Made by a program: the position numbers and the translations under genes
Shown: positions 7,701-16,747 of the stretch, one piece after another
Layout: the number at the start of each line of letters is the position of its first letter
Numbering within the stretch: the first letter of the stretch is position 1
Source: Clostridium folliculivorans
Lineage (GTDB): Bacteria; Bacillota; Clostridia; Clostridiales; Clostridiaceae
Assembly (NCBI RefSeq): GCF_024341905.1
Contig: NZ_BQXY01000001.1
Location: 405,013 to 469,012, forward strand
Direction: 5' to 3'
Length of the DNA: 64,000 nucleotides
The notes under the pieces: generated by a model
Database searches by the model: none
Told to the model about the DNA's origin: nothing
The model's input: only the letters and a program-made list of their open reading frames with translations

Positions 7701-10631
7701 ATGGCAAAAAAGAATGAAGCAATTCCTAAGGATAATAATATAATTCCTATAGCTATAGAAGAAGCTATGCCTGATAACTACCTGCCGTATGCAGTTGAGG
7801 TAGCAAGGGATAGAGCTTTGCCTGATGTAAGAGATGGTTTAAAGCCAGTTCATAGGAGAATTCTTTATGGTGCATACCTTCTAAGAGCTTTTCCTGATAA
7901 ACCATATTATAAATCTGCAAGAATAGTTGGAGATATCTTAGGTAAATTTCACCCGCATGGTGACTCTTCTGTTTATGAATCTATGGTAATATTGGCTCAA
8001 AATTTTTCTACTAGAGAACCACTTATAGATGGACATGGTAACTGGGGATCAATTGATGGTGATAGTGCAGCTGCTATGAGATATACAGAAGCTAGACTTG
8101 CACCTATTGCTATGGAAATGATTAGAGATATTGATAAGGGAATCGTAGAGATGGTCCCTAACTATTCTGACACTGAATTGGAACCTAAAGTTTTACCTAG
8201 TAGATATCCAAATCTTTTAGTGAATGGAGCTTTCGGTATAGCAGTAGGTTTAGCTACAAACATACCACCTCATAATCTTAAAGAAGTTTCGGATGGAGTA
8301 TTAGCTTACATAGAAAACCCGGAGATAACGACAAAGGAATTAATGCACTTTATAAAAGGGCCAGATCTTCCAACAGGAGGCATATTAATAGGCAAAAATT
8401 CTATGCTTTCTGCATATGAAACTGGAGAAGGAAAAGTTACACTAAGAGCTAAGACAAGTATTGAGAAGCTAGAAAATGGAAGATTGGGTATTGTTATAAC
8501 TGAGTTTCCGTATAGAAGAAATAAGGCTAAGCTGCTTCAGCTTATTTCTGAGATGACTGGAGATAAGAGGCATGCTAAAGCTTTAGAGGCTATAACGGAT
8601 ATAAGAGATGAATCAGATAGAACAGGTATTAGGGCTGTAATTGAACTTAGAAAAAATGCTGACGAAAATATTGCTGATAAGGTGCTTAAATATTTATTTA
8701 AAAAGACAGATCTTCAGTGTAATATAAGTTTTAATATGGTTGCTCTTGCAGATGGTAAGCCTGAAACAATGGGTCTAAAGACCATAATAGGTCACTATGT
8801 TAACCATCAAAAGGACATCGTTACAAGACGAACTATAAGAGAATTAGAAGTTGCAGAAAAGAGGTTTCATATTGTAGAAGGCTTCATAAAGGCTATCGAT
8901 ATAATGGATCAAATAATTGAAACAATTAGAGCTTCTAAATCTAAAAAAGATGCTTCAATAAATCTAATAGATAGATTTGGGTTTAGTGAGATTCAAGCTG
9001 AAGCCATATTGGAGTTAATGCTTTATAGGTTAACTGGTCTTGAAATCAAAGAATTCCAAAAGGAACATAAAGAACTAGATAAGATTATAAAAAGATTAAG
9101 AAAAATATTAAGTGATGAAAAAGAACTTCTGGAGGTAGTAAAAGAAGAGCTAAAAGAAGTTACTGATAAATTTGCTAGTGCTAGAAGAACTGCAGTAATC
9201 GAAGATGATAGTGAAGCAAAAATAGATATAGAGGAACTTATAATAGCTGAAGATGTTATGGTAACCCTATCAAATGATGGATTTATAAAGAGAGTGCCTT
9301 TGAAATCTTATAATAGGTCAAACTCAAATCCAGAAGATATTGAATACAGAGAAGGCGATTACCTTAAGTATTGTTTTAATTCTAATACAAAGGATAATAT
9401 ATTATTTTTCACTGATAAGGGTAATATGTATCAAGCTAAGTGTAACCTTATACCAGAGTACAAGTGGAAGGATAAGGGCCAAAGAATTGATGAAGTCATA
9501 AAGGTATTATCTTTAGATGAAGAAAAGATAATAATGGCCTTATCGGTAGATAACTTTATGCCAAATAAATGCTTTGAATTTATAACTTCAAAGGCAGTTA
9601 TAAAGAAGACTGCCATGGATAAATTCGTAACAGCTTACTCTAAGCTTTTAGCTATTAGATTAAAGGAAAACGAAAAGCTTGTAGATGTAAGATTAATAGA
9701 TTTTGAAAAAGAAGCTAAGTTTATACATTTAAAAACAAAGTTAGGCTTAGACTTCCAAGTTGAAGAACCTGAATTAGAGCTTGTTGATAGAAATATAATA
9801 GGAAATCCGTTGAGTCCTATAAGCCAAGAAGATGAAGTTGTAAAAATAGAGTACATAGATGAATACAATTTTGCTGATTTTATAGTTGGTGTAAATAAAA
9901 AAGGAAATATGAAAATATATAAGAAAGCATTAAAAGACGTCTTTATGAAGACTGCTACACTTTCGAATGAACAAATTTTGATATTTACATCAAAGGGTAA
10001 TATGTACAAAATTCCAAGTTATTTAATACAAAACATTTCTGATGAGATAAATATAAGAATGCTAGTAGATGGATTTAGTGATGATGAAGTGGTATTAAGT
10101 TTGAGTTCTGAAAAAGACTTTAACGACGAAAAGTCTGTAATGTTTTTTACAAAGAATGGATTAGTAAAGAAGACGATAATGAAGGAATTTGAAGGAAATA
10201 GCAGCAACCAAGTAGCATACAAGTTGAAAAGTAATGATGATGAAGTGGTTGCAGTGAAGGTTTATAAAAATATAGGCAGTTCTGATATTCTAATGGTAAC
10301 TAAAAAGGGCATGGTTATAAAGTTCTCTGAAGAAAATGTTTCGCCTATGGGAAGAGTTGCATCTGGAGTAACAGGAATAAGTTTGAAGGAAGATGACTCT
10401 GTTGTTTTCGGATCAGTTTTAAAGTCGGTTATTGAAAGTAAAAATAACAAGAGTTATAATGAAATTGCAGCGGAAATGGTTTCAGCTGAGAGAATTATTT
10501 TAGTTTCAAATAGTGGTGATAAAAAAGAAATTATGTTAGAGGACATCAAGACGCAAAATAGAGCTGGTAGAGGGAATTGTCTAATTGTTGTACTGCAAAA
10601 TGATTATATTAAAGAAGTGCAACTTAAATAG
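7701..10631 (+). CDS. parC: DNA topoisomerase IV subunit A
   Basis: This 976-residue DNA-cleaving subunit carries the catalytic tyrosine at residue 128 in MRYTEARL. The quinolone-resistance region reads [10 protein letters not shown], with Ser89 and Glu93 at the positions of GyrA Ser83 and Asp87, so no classical resistance change is visible. After the breakage-reunion domain (to about 490) comes a long C-terminal DNA-wrapping propeller (about 500-976). It ends near a degenerate GyrA-box-like QNRAGRGN, unlike the QRRGGKG of true gyrase, which supports the ParC call. It is cotranscribed with parE and has a GGGGGAG site. The DJ-1 gene begins 15 bp after its stop, with no terminator between. Confidence 0.9.
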   Translation: MAKKNEAIPKDNNIIPIAIEEAMPDNYLPYAVEVARDRALPDVRDGLKPVHRRILYGAYLLRAFPDKPYYKSARIVGDILGKFHPHGDSSVYESMVILAQNFSTREPLIDGHGNWGSIDGDSAAAMRYTEARLAPIAMEMIRDIDKGIVEMVPNYSDTELEPKVLPSRYPNLLVNGAFGIAVGLATNIPPHNLKEVSDGVLAYIENPEITTKELMHFIKGPDLPTGGILIGKNSMLSAYETGEGKVTLRAKTSIEKLENGRLGIVITEFPYRRNKAKLLQLISEMTGDKRHAKALEAITDIRDESDRTGIRAVIELRKNADENIADKVLKYLFKKTDLQCNISFNMVALADGKPETMGLKTIIGHYVNHQKDIVTRRTIRELEVAEKRFHIVEGFIKAIDIMDQIIETIRASKSKKDASINLIDRFGFSEIQAEAILELMLYRLTGLEIKEFQKEHKELDKIIKRLRKILSDEKELLEVVKEELKEVTDKFASARRTAVIEDDSEAKIDIEELIIAEDVMVTLSNDGFIKRVPLKSYNRSNSNPEDIEYREGDYLKYCFNSNTKDNILFFTDKGNMYQAKCNLIPEYKWKDKGQRIDEVIKVLSLDEEKIIMALSVDNFMPNKCFEFITSKAVIKKTAMDKFVTAYSKLLAIRLKENEKLVDVRLIDFEKEAKFIHLKTKLGLDFQVEEPELELVDRNIIGNPLSPISQEDEVVKIEYIDEYNFADFIVGVNKKGNMKIYKKALKDVFMKTATLSNEQILIFTSKGNMYKIPSYLIQNISDEINIRMLVDGFSDDEVVLSLSSEKDFNDEKSVMFFTKNGLVKKTIMKEFEGNSSNQVAYKLKSNDDEVVAVKVYKNIGSSDILMVTKKGMVIKFSEENVSPMGRVASGVTGISLKEDDSVVFGSVLKSVIESKNNKSYNEIAAEMVSAERIILVSNSGDKKEIMLEDIKTQNRAGRGNCLIVVLQNDYIKEVQLK

Positions 10632-10646
10632 GAGGTTAGAAGTTAT

Positions 10647-11207
10647 ATGAAGAAGGTATTGGTATTACTAGCGGAAGGTTTTGAAGAAATTGAAGCGCTT
10701 ACTGTAGTTGACGTGCTTAGAAGAGCAAATGTAGAGTGTCAAACGTGTAGTATTAAAGATAAAGAGGTATCTGGATCTCATGATATATTAGTATTGGCGG
10801 ATATGACTTTAGAAAGTGAAGATTTAAATAGCTATGATGCTATAGTTTTACCAGGAGGTATGCCAGGAGCTTCTAATCTTAAAGAAAATATAAGAGTTAT
10901 TGAGCTTGTTAAAGATTACTATGCTTCAGGAAAAATTGTTGCAGCAATTTGTGCTGCACCAATCGTTTTAGCTAAAGCAGGAATAATTGACGGTAAGCTA
11001 ATGACTTCGTATCCGTCTTTTGATAAGCAATTAGAACACTGTATTTATAAAGATGAACTAGTTGTGGTAGATGGAAATATAATAACAAGTAGAGGGCCGG
11101 CTACTACATTGCCTTTTGCATTCAAACTTCTAGAAAAACTAGGGTATGAACAAGAAGCTAATGATTTAAAAGAAGGTATGATGTACAATTTTTTACTTAA
11201 CCAATAG
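10647..11207 (+). CDS. DJ-1/PfpI family protein
   Basis: This 186-residue protein belongs to the DJ-1/ThiJ/PfpI superfamily. It shows the N-terminal FEEIE motif with the conserved glutamate at residue 14, the LPGGMPGA loop and the nucleophile elbow AAICAAP with Cys102. Members act as glyoxalase III/deglycase-like enzymes, chaperones or redox sensors; the particular activity cannot be decided here. It is a single-domain, cytoplasmic protein of usual length for the DJ-1 subgroup. It follows parC by 15 bp with AGGAGG in the gap, so it is probably the last gene of the parE-parC transcript, and a strong terminator follows. Confidence 0.88.
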   Translation: MKKVLVLLAEGFEEIEALTVVDVLRRANVECQTCSIKDKEVSGSHDILVLADMTLESEDLNSYDAIVLPGGMPGASNLKENIRVIELVKDYYASGKIVAAICAAPIVLAKAGIIDGKLMTSYPSFDKQLEHCIYKDELVVVDGNIITSRGPATTLPFAFKLLEKLGYEQEANDLKEGMMYNFLLNQ

Positions 11208-11212
11208 TATTC

Positions 11213-11252
11213 GTTCCTAGAGGAGGTCCTCTAGGAACTTTTAAATTTTTTT
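11213..11252 (+). terminator. Intrinsic terminator after the DJ-1 gene
   Basis: A perfect 12-bp stem with arms GTTCCTAGAGGA and TCCTCTAGGAAC and a GG spacer is followed by TTTTAAATTTTTTTT. It ends the parE-parC-DJ-1 unit. The ribosome site of the following M16 gene begins immediately after the T-tract. Confidence 0.88.
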
Positions 11253-11264
11253 TGGAGGTTTTTT

Positions 11265-12476
11265 ATGGAGAAGTTTGTTTTAAATAATGGAATTAGGCTA
11301 TTATATGAACATAGAGAGTCTTACGTAACCTCATTTTGTATTGGATTTGATGCTGGTGCTAATGCAGAAGTGGATTTCAAGCTTGGAACAGCACATGCAC
11401 TTGAACATATGTTATTTAAGGGAACAACTACACTAGATGAAGATGAAATTAATTTAAAATGTGATAGACTTTTTGGATTTAATAATGCAATGACAAACTT
11501 TCCATATTGTATTTATTACGGAACTTCCTCTAATGAAGATTTTGTTGAAGCCTTCTCTTTATATTCGGACATAATACTAAACCCTGCCTTAAGTGAGGTT
11601 GGATTTAAGGAAGAGATGGATGTAATACTACAAGAATTTAATGAATGGAAGGAAGATTTTGGACAGTATTGTGAAGATGAGCTTTTCTACAATTCATATG
11701 AAAGAAAAAGGCTGAAAAATATTATTATCGGCACTGAAGTTTCTATAAAGGAGATCCATATAGATGAATTAAAGCGGTTCTATAAAAGGTATTATGTACC
11801 TGAAAATTGCGTAATTTCAGTAATTACAAGCATTTCTTTTGAAGATATAAAAACAGTGGTAAATAATATATTCTCTGATTTTAAAGGAGAATATATTAAA
11901 CCAATATACAATAATGAGTCTATAAGCTCAGGGATTCACTATAAGGAAGTTAGTGGATTTGAGGGCGCAAAAATACAATATGTGTATGATATAAGCATGT
12001 TAGATACAAAAGAAGTTGAAGCTCTTAGAATATTCAATATGTGGCTTGGTGAAGGCGTGAGTTCTAGATTGTTTGATAAGGTTAGAACAAAAGGTGGATT
12101 AGCATATGAGATATTCAGTGCTGTGAAAAATGAAGCTAATATAAAGTTATTTTCTATTAACTGTAGTACATCTAAAAATAGTGTAGATAGATGTATTGAT
12201 ATTATAGATTTACTTGTTGATAATGCAGTTGGTGATTTTCAGACATTAACACAAGTAGATATTAATTATTTAATAAAGAGATTGAAACTAAAACGAGCTC
12301 TAGACTTAGAAAAGAGTATTGTATTAGCAAATAGACTCACAATCTACGAACTTATGTACAAAAGAGGTAAAATGGTTTTCGATGAATTGGAATTTGAATA
12401 CGAAATTAGTAATAAAGATATAATTAATGTGATAAAAAAAGTATTTGTGAACCCTTCGAAGCAAGTACTTTGGTAA
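11265..12476 (+). CDS. M16 family zinc peptidase
   Basis: This 403-residue protein is an M16 (pitrilysin/processing peptidase-like) metallopeptidase. The inverted zinc motif HxxEH is present as HALEH at residues 44-48, and a downstream acidic stretch around EFNEWKED could supply the third ligand. The C-terminal half contains the RxxxGLAYE-type motif (TKGGLAYEIFS) typical of the second M16 domain. The length matches single-chain bacterial members of the YmxG/PqqL type that degrade peptides. It is cytoplasmic by sequence, as no signal peptide is seen. TTGGAGG precedes the ATG. recJ starts 11 bp after its stop, so the two are probably cotranscribed. Confidence 0.88.
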   Translation: MEKFVLNNGIRLLYEHRESYVTSFCIGFDAGANAEVDFKLGTAHALEHMLFKGTTTLDEDEINLKCDRLFGFNNAMTNFPYCIYYGTSSNEDFVEAFSLYSDIILNPALSEVGFKEEMDVILQEFNEWKEDFGQYCEDELFYNSYERKRLKNIIIGTEVSIKEIHIDELKRFYKRYYVPENCVISVITSISFEDIKTVVNNIFSDFKGEYIKPIYNNESISSGIHYKEVSGFEGAKIQYVYDISMLDTKEVEALRIFNMWLGEGVSSRLFDKVRTKGGLAYEIFSAVKNEANIKLFSINCSTSKNSVDRCIDIIDLLVDNAVGDFQTLTQVDINYLIKRLKLKRALDLEKSIVLANRLTIYELMYKRGKMVFDELEFEYEISNKDIINVIKKVFVNPSKQVLW

Positions 12477-12487
12477 TGGAGATATAT

Positions 12488-14263
12488 ATGAGTGAAAATT
12501 GGCTTTTGATAAATAAAGGAATTGCAGATGCAAATAAGCTTATAAAGGAATTAAATATAAGTCAATTCACTGCGAGATTGTTGGTAAATAGAGATATAAC
12601 TAATGTAAAGCAGGCTGAGAAGTTTTTATATGGCGAGTTAAATGACTTGTATGATGGTCACCTTATGAAAGATATGGATAAGGCAGTAGATATGATAAAG
12701 CTTGCTATTGAAAATAATAGAAAAATTATAATATATGGAGATTACGATTGCGATGGTGTTAACAGCACAGTAATTCTAAATAATGCTTTAAAGAACTGTA
12801 ATGCAAACTATAATTACTATATTCCAAATCGAGAAGACGAAGGTTATGGAATGAATAGTAATAGAATAAGAAAGTTAAAAGAAGAGGGATATGAGTTAAT
12901 ATTGACCTGTGATAATGGTATTGCTGCTTTTGAGCAGGTGGATTTAGCTAAATCTCTAGGCATGGATGTAATAATTACTGATCACCATGATATTCCTATT
13001 TTTAAAGAGGATGATGGGACTACCATTGAGAAGTTCCCTGATGCAGATGCGGTTGTTAATCCTAAAAGAAATGATTGTAAGTATCCATTTAAGAAGCTAT
13101 GTGGTGCTGGGGTAGCATTTAAATTAGTTCAGTGTCTATACGAAGCTTTGGGGATTCCCAAAAATAATGCTTATGATTTGCTTGAATTTGCAGCTATAGC
13201 TACTGTATGTGATGTGGTAGACTTAATAGACGAAAATAGGATATTAGTAAAAGAAGGTTTAAAAAGAATTAACAACACTAAGAATATAGGATTGAAAGCT
13301 TTGATGAAGCAAACTAATCTAGAGGGTAAAGTAGTAGGCGCATATCATCTTGGATTTATAATAGGACCTTGCGTAAATGCTACTGGTAGATTAGAAACTG
13401 CAGATTTGTCAGTTGAATTGCTTATTACAAATGAGAATGATAGAGCATCAGAACTTGCAAAAGAACTACATGAATTGAATCAAAGAAGACAAGAGATGAC
13501 TACTGAGAGTGTTGAGCTTATCGAAGATCAAATTGTAAGAAATCATATGGAAAAAGATAAGGTTTTGGTAGTTTATAATGATAGAATTCATGAAAGTATT
13601 GCTGGTATTGTGGCAGGTAGAATTAGAGAAAAGTATAATGTGCCAGCTTTGATTTTGACGCAAGGAAAAGAAATGGCTAAAGGATCAGGACGGTCTATAG
13701 AAGAGTATAATATGTTTGAAGAACTTTCTAGTTGTAAAGAATTATTAGATAAGTTTGGTGGGCATCCAATGGCAGCAGGCTTATCTGTTAAAGAAGAGAA
13801 TATACCTAAACTTAGAGTGAAGTTGCTGCAAAGCTGTAAGCTAAAGGATGAAGATATAGTTCCAAAAGTTAGGATTGATTTACGACTTCCTTTAGCGTAT
13901 GTAAATGAACAGGTTGTGGATGAATTAGAGAAGCTTGAGCCATTTGGAAAAGGAAATAATACTCCTTTGTTTGGGGAAAAGTCTGTGGAAACTCTTAGGA
14001 TATGGACTATAGGGAAGGAAAAGAATATATTAAAGTTTAGATTTAAGATGCTAGGTAGCAATTATAGCATTGACGGAATTTGCTTTAATAAATATGAGGA
14101 ATTTAAAGAACAATTCATCGATAAATATGGGGAAAATGAATTTCTTAGCATTTTAGATACTTCATTTTGTGATTTTAAAATGGATTTCCTTTTCTACCCA
14201 TCTATAAATGAGTATAATGGCAATAGAAGTATTCAGGCGATAATTAAGAGTATTAGATTATGA
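12488..14263 (+). CDS. recJ: Single-stranded-DNA exonuclease RecJ
   Basis: This 591-residue protein degrades single-stranded DNA 5' to 3' in recombination and mismatch repair. It has the DHH phosphoesterase motifs DYDCDG at residues 85-90 and DHH at 165-167. A DHHA1-type region contains the GGHPMAAG motif, and a C-terminal OB-like domain contains the LEPFGKGN motif. The family normally has DYDVDG; here the fourth residue is Cys, a tolerated position. I chose ATG 12488 because TGGAG lies just upstream; the longer frame from a TTG at 12470 overlaps the preceding stop. Length is normal for Firmicute RecJ. The gene ends at a two-way terminator facing the spore-protein gene. Confidence 0.88.
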   Translation: MSENWLLINKGIADANKLIKELNISQFTARLLVNRDITNVKQAEKFLYGELNDLYDGHLMKDMDKAVDMIKLAIENNRKIIIYGDYDCDGVNSTVILNNALKNCNANYNYYIPNREDEGYGMNSNRIRKLKEEGYELILTCDNGIAAFEQVDLAKSLGMDVIITDHHDIPIFKEDDGTTIEKFPDADAVVNPKRNDCKYPFKKLCGAGVAFKLVQCLYEALGIPKNNAYDLLEFAAIATVCDVVDLIDENRILVKEGLKRINNTKNIGLKALMKQTNLEGKVVGAYHLGFIIGPCVNATGRLETADLSVELLITNENDRASELAKELHELNQRRQEMTTESVELIEDQIVRNHMEKDKVLVVYNDRIHESIAGIVAGRIREKYNVPALILTQGKEMAKGSGRSIEEYNMFEELSSCKELLDKFGGHPMAAGLSVKEENIPKLRVKLLQSCKLKDEDIVPKVRIDLRLPLAYVNEQVVDELEKLEPFGKGNNTPLFGEKSVETLRIWTIGKEKNILKFRFKMLGSNYSIDGICFNKYEEFKEQFIDKYGENEFLSILDTSFCDFKMDFLFYPSINEYNGNRSIQAIIKSIRL

Positions 14264-14341
14264 TAAAAAATCTATAATTACTTTATTTTAATAATGAAAC
14301 TAACTTGATAGATTTACTAAATTGTAATTTCATAAGAATTG

Positions 14342-14372
14342 AAAAGGGATACGGTATACCGTATCCCTTTTG
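14342..14372. terminator. Bidirectional terminator between recJ and the SASP gene
   Basis: A nearly perfect palindrome with arms AAAAGGGATACGG and CCGTATCCCTTTT has an A-tract on one side and a T-tract on the other. It can terminate both recJ from the left and the spore-protein gene from the right. Confidence 0.85.
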
Positions 14373-14383
14373 ACTTAAGTAAA

Positions 14384-14566
14384 CTATAAACTTTTTTCAT
14401 ATTGTTCAATCATTCTTTTTACCATTTCTCCACCGATTTTTCCACATTGGTTTGCAGAAATAGTTCCGTTATAGTCTGAAAATTGAACCCCTAATTCATT
14501 AGCCACTTCATATTTGAATTTAGACAAACCATTTTTAGATTCTGGTATTAATAATTTTTGAGCCAT
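14384..14566 (-). CDS. Alpha/beta-type small acid-soluble spore protein
   Basis: This 60-residue protein coats and protects DNA in dormant spores. It shows the typical features of the alpha/beta SASP family: the KYEVANELGV segment around the germination-protease cleavage region, the GxISANQCGKIGGEMVKRMIE block and a short C-terminal tail. AGGAGG lies eight bases before the ATG on the minus strand. Expression is expected in the forespore under sigma-G; I looked for the sigma-G pattern in the upstream 130 bp and could not identify a convincing one. This gene is the clearest sign that the organism forms endospores. The 281 bp between it and murG hold a short GGTAC dyad and the murG promoter only. 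Confidence 0.93.
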   Translation of the reverse strand: MAQKLLIPESKNGLSKFKYEVANELGVQFSDYNGTISANQCGKIGGEMVKRMIEQYEKSL

Positions 14567-14771
14567 AAAATATACCTCCTATTTAATTAAAGTATTGATT
14601 TTAATAAACAGTAAATAAAACTTAACGGTACCTTTAACTGTACCAAACTTTAAAGATTTTAAGCTGTTTTATATTAGTCATACGATGGTATTTTGCCTTT
14701 AAAGTTATAAATTGATATTATAGAATTGATGGAATAATAGTAATTAATTAAATTTATATTGAAAAATCTAG

Positions 14772-14800
14772 TTCATCTTTTTACATGATTTTAATATAAT
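14772..14800 (+). promoter_or_regulatory. Candidate sigma-A promoter for murG
   Basis: A perfect TATAAT at 14795 is preceded after 17 bp by TTCATC, a weak -35. The predicted start lies about 40 nt before the murG TTG. Confidence 0.5.
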
Positions 14801-14847
14801 ATAGATGGTTATAATTCAATTAGGGAAAAATTTAAGGGGATGATTTT

Positions 14848-15930
14848 TTGGAAAAATATAAAATAATTATGACTGGTGGAGGAACGGCAGGCCATGTAAC
14901 TCCTAACCTTGCGCTAGTACCTGAGCTGATGAAACAAAACTTTGATATAAAATACATAGGAAGTAAAGATGGTATAGAAAAAGATATAATAAAAAATTCC
15001 TCTAATATGGAGTACTTTGGGATATCTAGTGGTAAGCTTAGGAGATATTTTGATGTGAAAAATTTCTCTGATCCATTTAAAGTTGTAAAAGGAATGGTAG
15101 AGGCTTATAAGATAATAACAAAAGAAAAACCTGATATAGTGTTCTCCAAGGGAGGATTTGTTACTGTCCCTGTTGTTATAGCCGCATCAATTAAAAAGAT
15201 ACCTGTAGTATCTCATGAATCAGATATAACTCCTGGACTTGCTAATAAGCTAGTAGCGCCATTTTGTAATAAGCTCTGTGTAACTTTTCCGGAGAGTTTA
15301 AAATATATAAAAGATAGCAAAGGTGTTTATACAGGTACACCTATAAGAAAAGAACTCTTTGAAGGTAGTGCTGTTAAAGGAAAGAAGCTGTGTGGCTTTA
15401 ATGATAATAAGCCTGTATTATTCGTTATTGGCGGAAGTCTTGGGTCAAAAGTAATAAATGAAACTATAAGAAACTCATTAAAAGAATTGGTGGGAAAATA
15501 TAATATAATTCATATATGTGGAAAGGGTAACTTTGATTCATCTTGTAAAGATATAAAAGGATATGTTCAATTTGAGTACGTATCGGAAGAGTTGCCACAC
15601 TTAATGAATGCTGCAGATTATATTATTTCAAGAGCAGGAGCAAATGTAATATTTGAAATACTGGCTTTAAGGAAACCTAATATTCTTATTCCTCTATCTG
15701 CAAAGGTTAGTAGAGGAGATCAGGTATTAAATGCAAAGTCATTTAAGGAAAATGGATATAGCCTTGTTATAGAAGATGAAGAACTGACAAGAGAAAAGCT
15801 TCTAGAACAGCTAGAAATTTTAAAAAATGATAGAAATAAATATATAAGTAATATGCGTAATAGCAAAGGCAAGGATGGAATATCTAATATAGTTTCAGTG
15901 ATAATGAATTCTGTTAAAGTGAAAAAATAA
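14848..15930 (+). CDS. murG: Undecaprenyl-diphospho-muramoylpentapeptide GlcNAc transferase
   Basis: This 360-residue GT28 enzyme adds N-acetylglucosamine to lipid I to make lipid II on the inner face of the membrane. It has the glycine-rich GGGTAGH loop at residues 10-16, the SKGGFVTVP motif, HESD, and the C-terminal donor-site motifs GGSLGS and RAGANVIFE. The start is a TTG preceded seven bases upstream by AAGGGGA; no in-frame ATG fits better. It stands alone rather than in a division-wall cluster, which is common in clostridia. A short lysine-rich tail ends the protein. No terminator is obvious, and the 270 bp to the flavodoxin gene carry only that gene's promoter and operator. Confidence 0.93.
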   Translation: MEKYKIIMTGGGTAGHVTPNLALVPELMKQNFDIKYIGSKDGIEKDIIKNSSNMEYFGISSGKLRRYFDVKNFSDPFKVVKGMVEAYKIITKEKPDIVFSKGGFVTVPVVIAASIKKIPVVSHESDITPGLANKLVAPFCNKLCVTFPESLKYIKDSKGVYTGTPIRKELFEGSAVKGKKLCGFNDNKPVLFVIGGSLGSKVINETIRNSLKELVGKYNIIHICGKGNFDSSCKDIKGYVQFEYVSEELPHLMNAADYIISRAGANVIFEILALRKPNILIPLSAKVSRGDQVLNAKSFKENGYSLVIEDEELTREKLLEQLEILKNDRNKYISNMRNSKGKDGISNIVSVIMNSVKVKK

Positions 15931-16095
15931 TTTTTTCAAAAATGCGGAATTGAGAGAAAATTTAAAAAATAGCTGGCTAAAATAGAATAATTAGCATTAA
16001 CAAGTAAATAAGGGATTTTGTAATGAAAATAGGTGGTATTATACTGGTTTGTGCTCTGCAAGAATAAATTTACGGAATATATTAAAATATGAAAC

Positions 16096-16123
16096 TTGAA
16101 AAATAATTTCCATACTGTATAAT
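16096..16123 (+). promoter_or_regulatory. Sigma-A promoter for the flavodoxin gene
   Basis: TTGAAA at 16096 and a perfect TATAAT at 16118 are separated by 16 bp. The predicted start lies about 70 nt before the flavodoxin ATG and upstream of the Rex operator. Confidence 0.7.
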
Positions 16124-16163
16124 ATTTATGTGGACAAAGGGCAGAATTTGTAGCCACAACAAG

Positions 16164-16181
16164 TTGTTAAGAATTTAACAA
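16164..16181. promoter_or_regulatory. Rex redox-repressor operator
   Basis: The sequence TTGTTAAGAATTTAACAA is a perfect match to the palindromic Rex consensus TTGTTAANNNNTTAACAA known from clostridia. It lies about 35-50 nt after the predicted start of the flavodoxin promoter, so bound Rex could act as a roadblock. Rex releases DNA at high NADH/NAD+, which would raise flavodoxin, and possibly PFOR by read-through, under reducing conditions. Confidence 0.8.
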
Positions 16182-16201
16182 GCGAATGAGGTGCTGTTAC
16201 G

Positions 16202-16627
16202 ATGAAGAAAGTATCAATAATTTACTGGAGCAACGGGGGAAACGTTGAAGTTTTAGCAGATGCAATAGCAGCAAGTGCCAAGGAAAATGGTGCACAAGTT
16301 ATGATTAAACATGTAACTGATGCTACTGTTGATGATGTTATTAATGCCGATTCAGTTGCTTTTGGAAGTCCATCAATGGACAGTAATAGAATAGAACAAC
16401 AAGAGATGGAACCTTACATAAACCAATTTAAGTTACTGCCTAACAATGGCAAAAAACTAATTCTTTTTGGATCATACGGTTGGGATGAAGGTCAATTCAT
16501 AATCGATTGGTCAGATAGAATGAAAGATTATGGTTTTAATGTAGTTGATATTCTTGCAGTTAAAGAATCACCTAGTGAAGAGCAACTTAGAAAAGCTAGA
16601 GAACTAGGAAAAGAGCTTGCAAGATAG
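16202..16627 (+). CDS. Flavodoxin
   Basis: This 141-residue FMN-binding electron carrier is of the short-chain clostridial type. The phosphate-binding loop is present near the N-terminus as YWSNGGNVE (residues 9-17), and the isoalloxazine-flanking segments GSPSMDS and GSYGWDEGQ follow. It accepts low-potential electrons, typically from pyruvate:ferredoxin oxidoreductase, whose gene lies 120 bp downstream, making a functional pairing likely. Its expression is predicted to respond to NADH/NAD+ through the Rex operator in its leader. GAGGTG precedes the ATG. Confidence 0.92.
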   Translation: MKKVSIIYWSNGGNVEVLADAIAASAKENGAQVMIKHVTDATVDDVINADSVAFGSPSMDSNRIEQQEMEPYINQFKLLPNNGKKLILFGSYGWDEGQFIIDWSDRMKDYGFNVVDILAVKESPSEEQLRKARELGKELAR

Positions 16628-16747
16628 AACTCTCAGTAAATAATCAAAAATAACAGTCAATCTTATTTTTCTAAAATTTTATTATTTTAGAATAACTCAT
16701 CATACAAAACAATTATCAAAACAATATAAGAAAGAGGGGTCAACTCG

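Noticed and set aside
14567..14847. Sigma-G promoter for the spore-protein gene
   Set aside because: Expected for this family, but no convincing -35/-10 pair was found on the minus strand, so it is not listed.
15936..16157. Minus-strand open frame of 73 codons upstream of the flavodoxin gene
   Set aside because: It overlaps the flavodoxin promoter, has no ribosome site and shows no family features.
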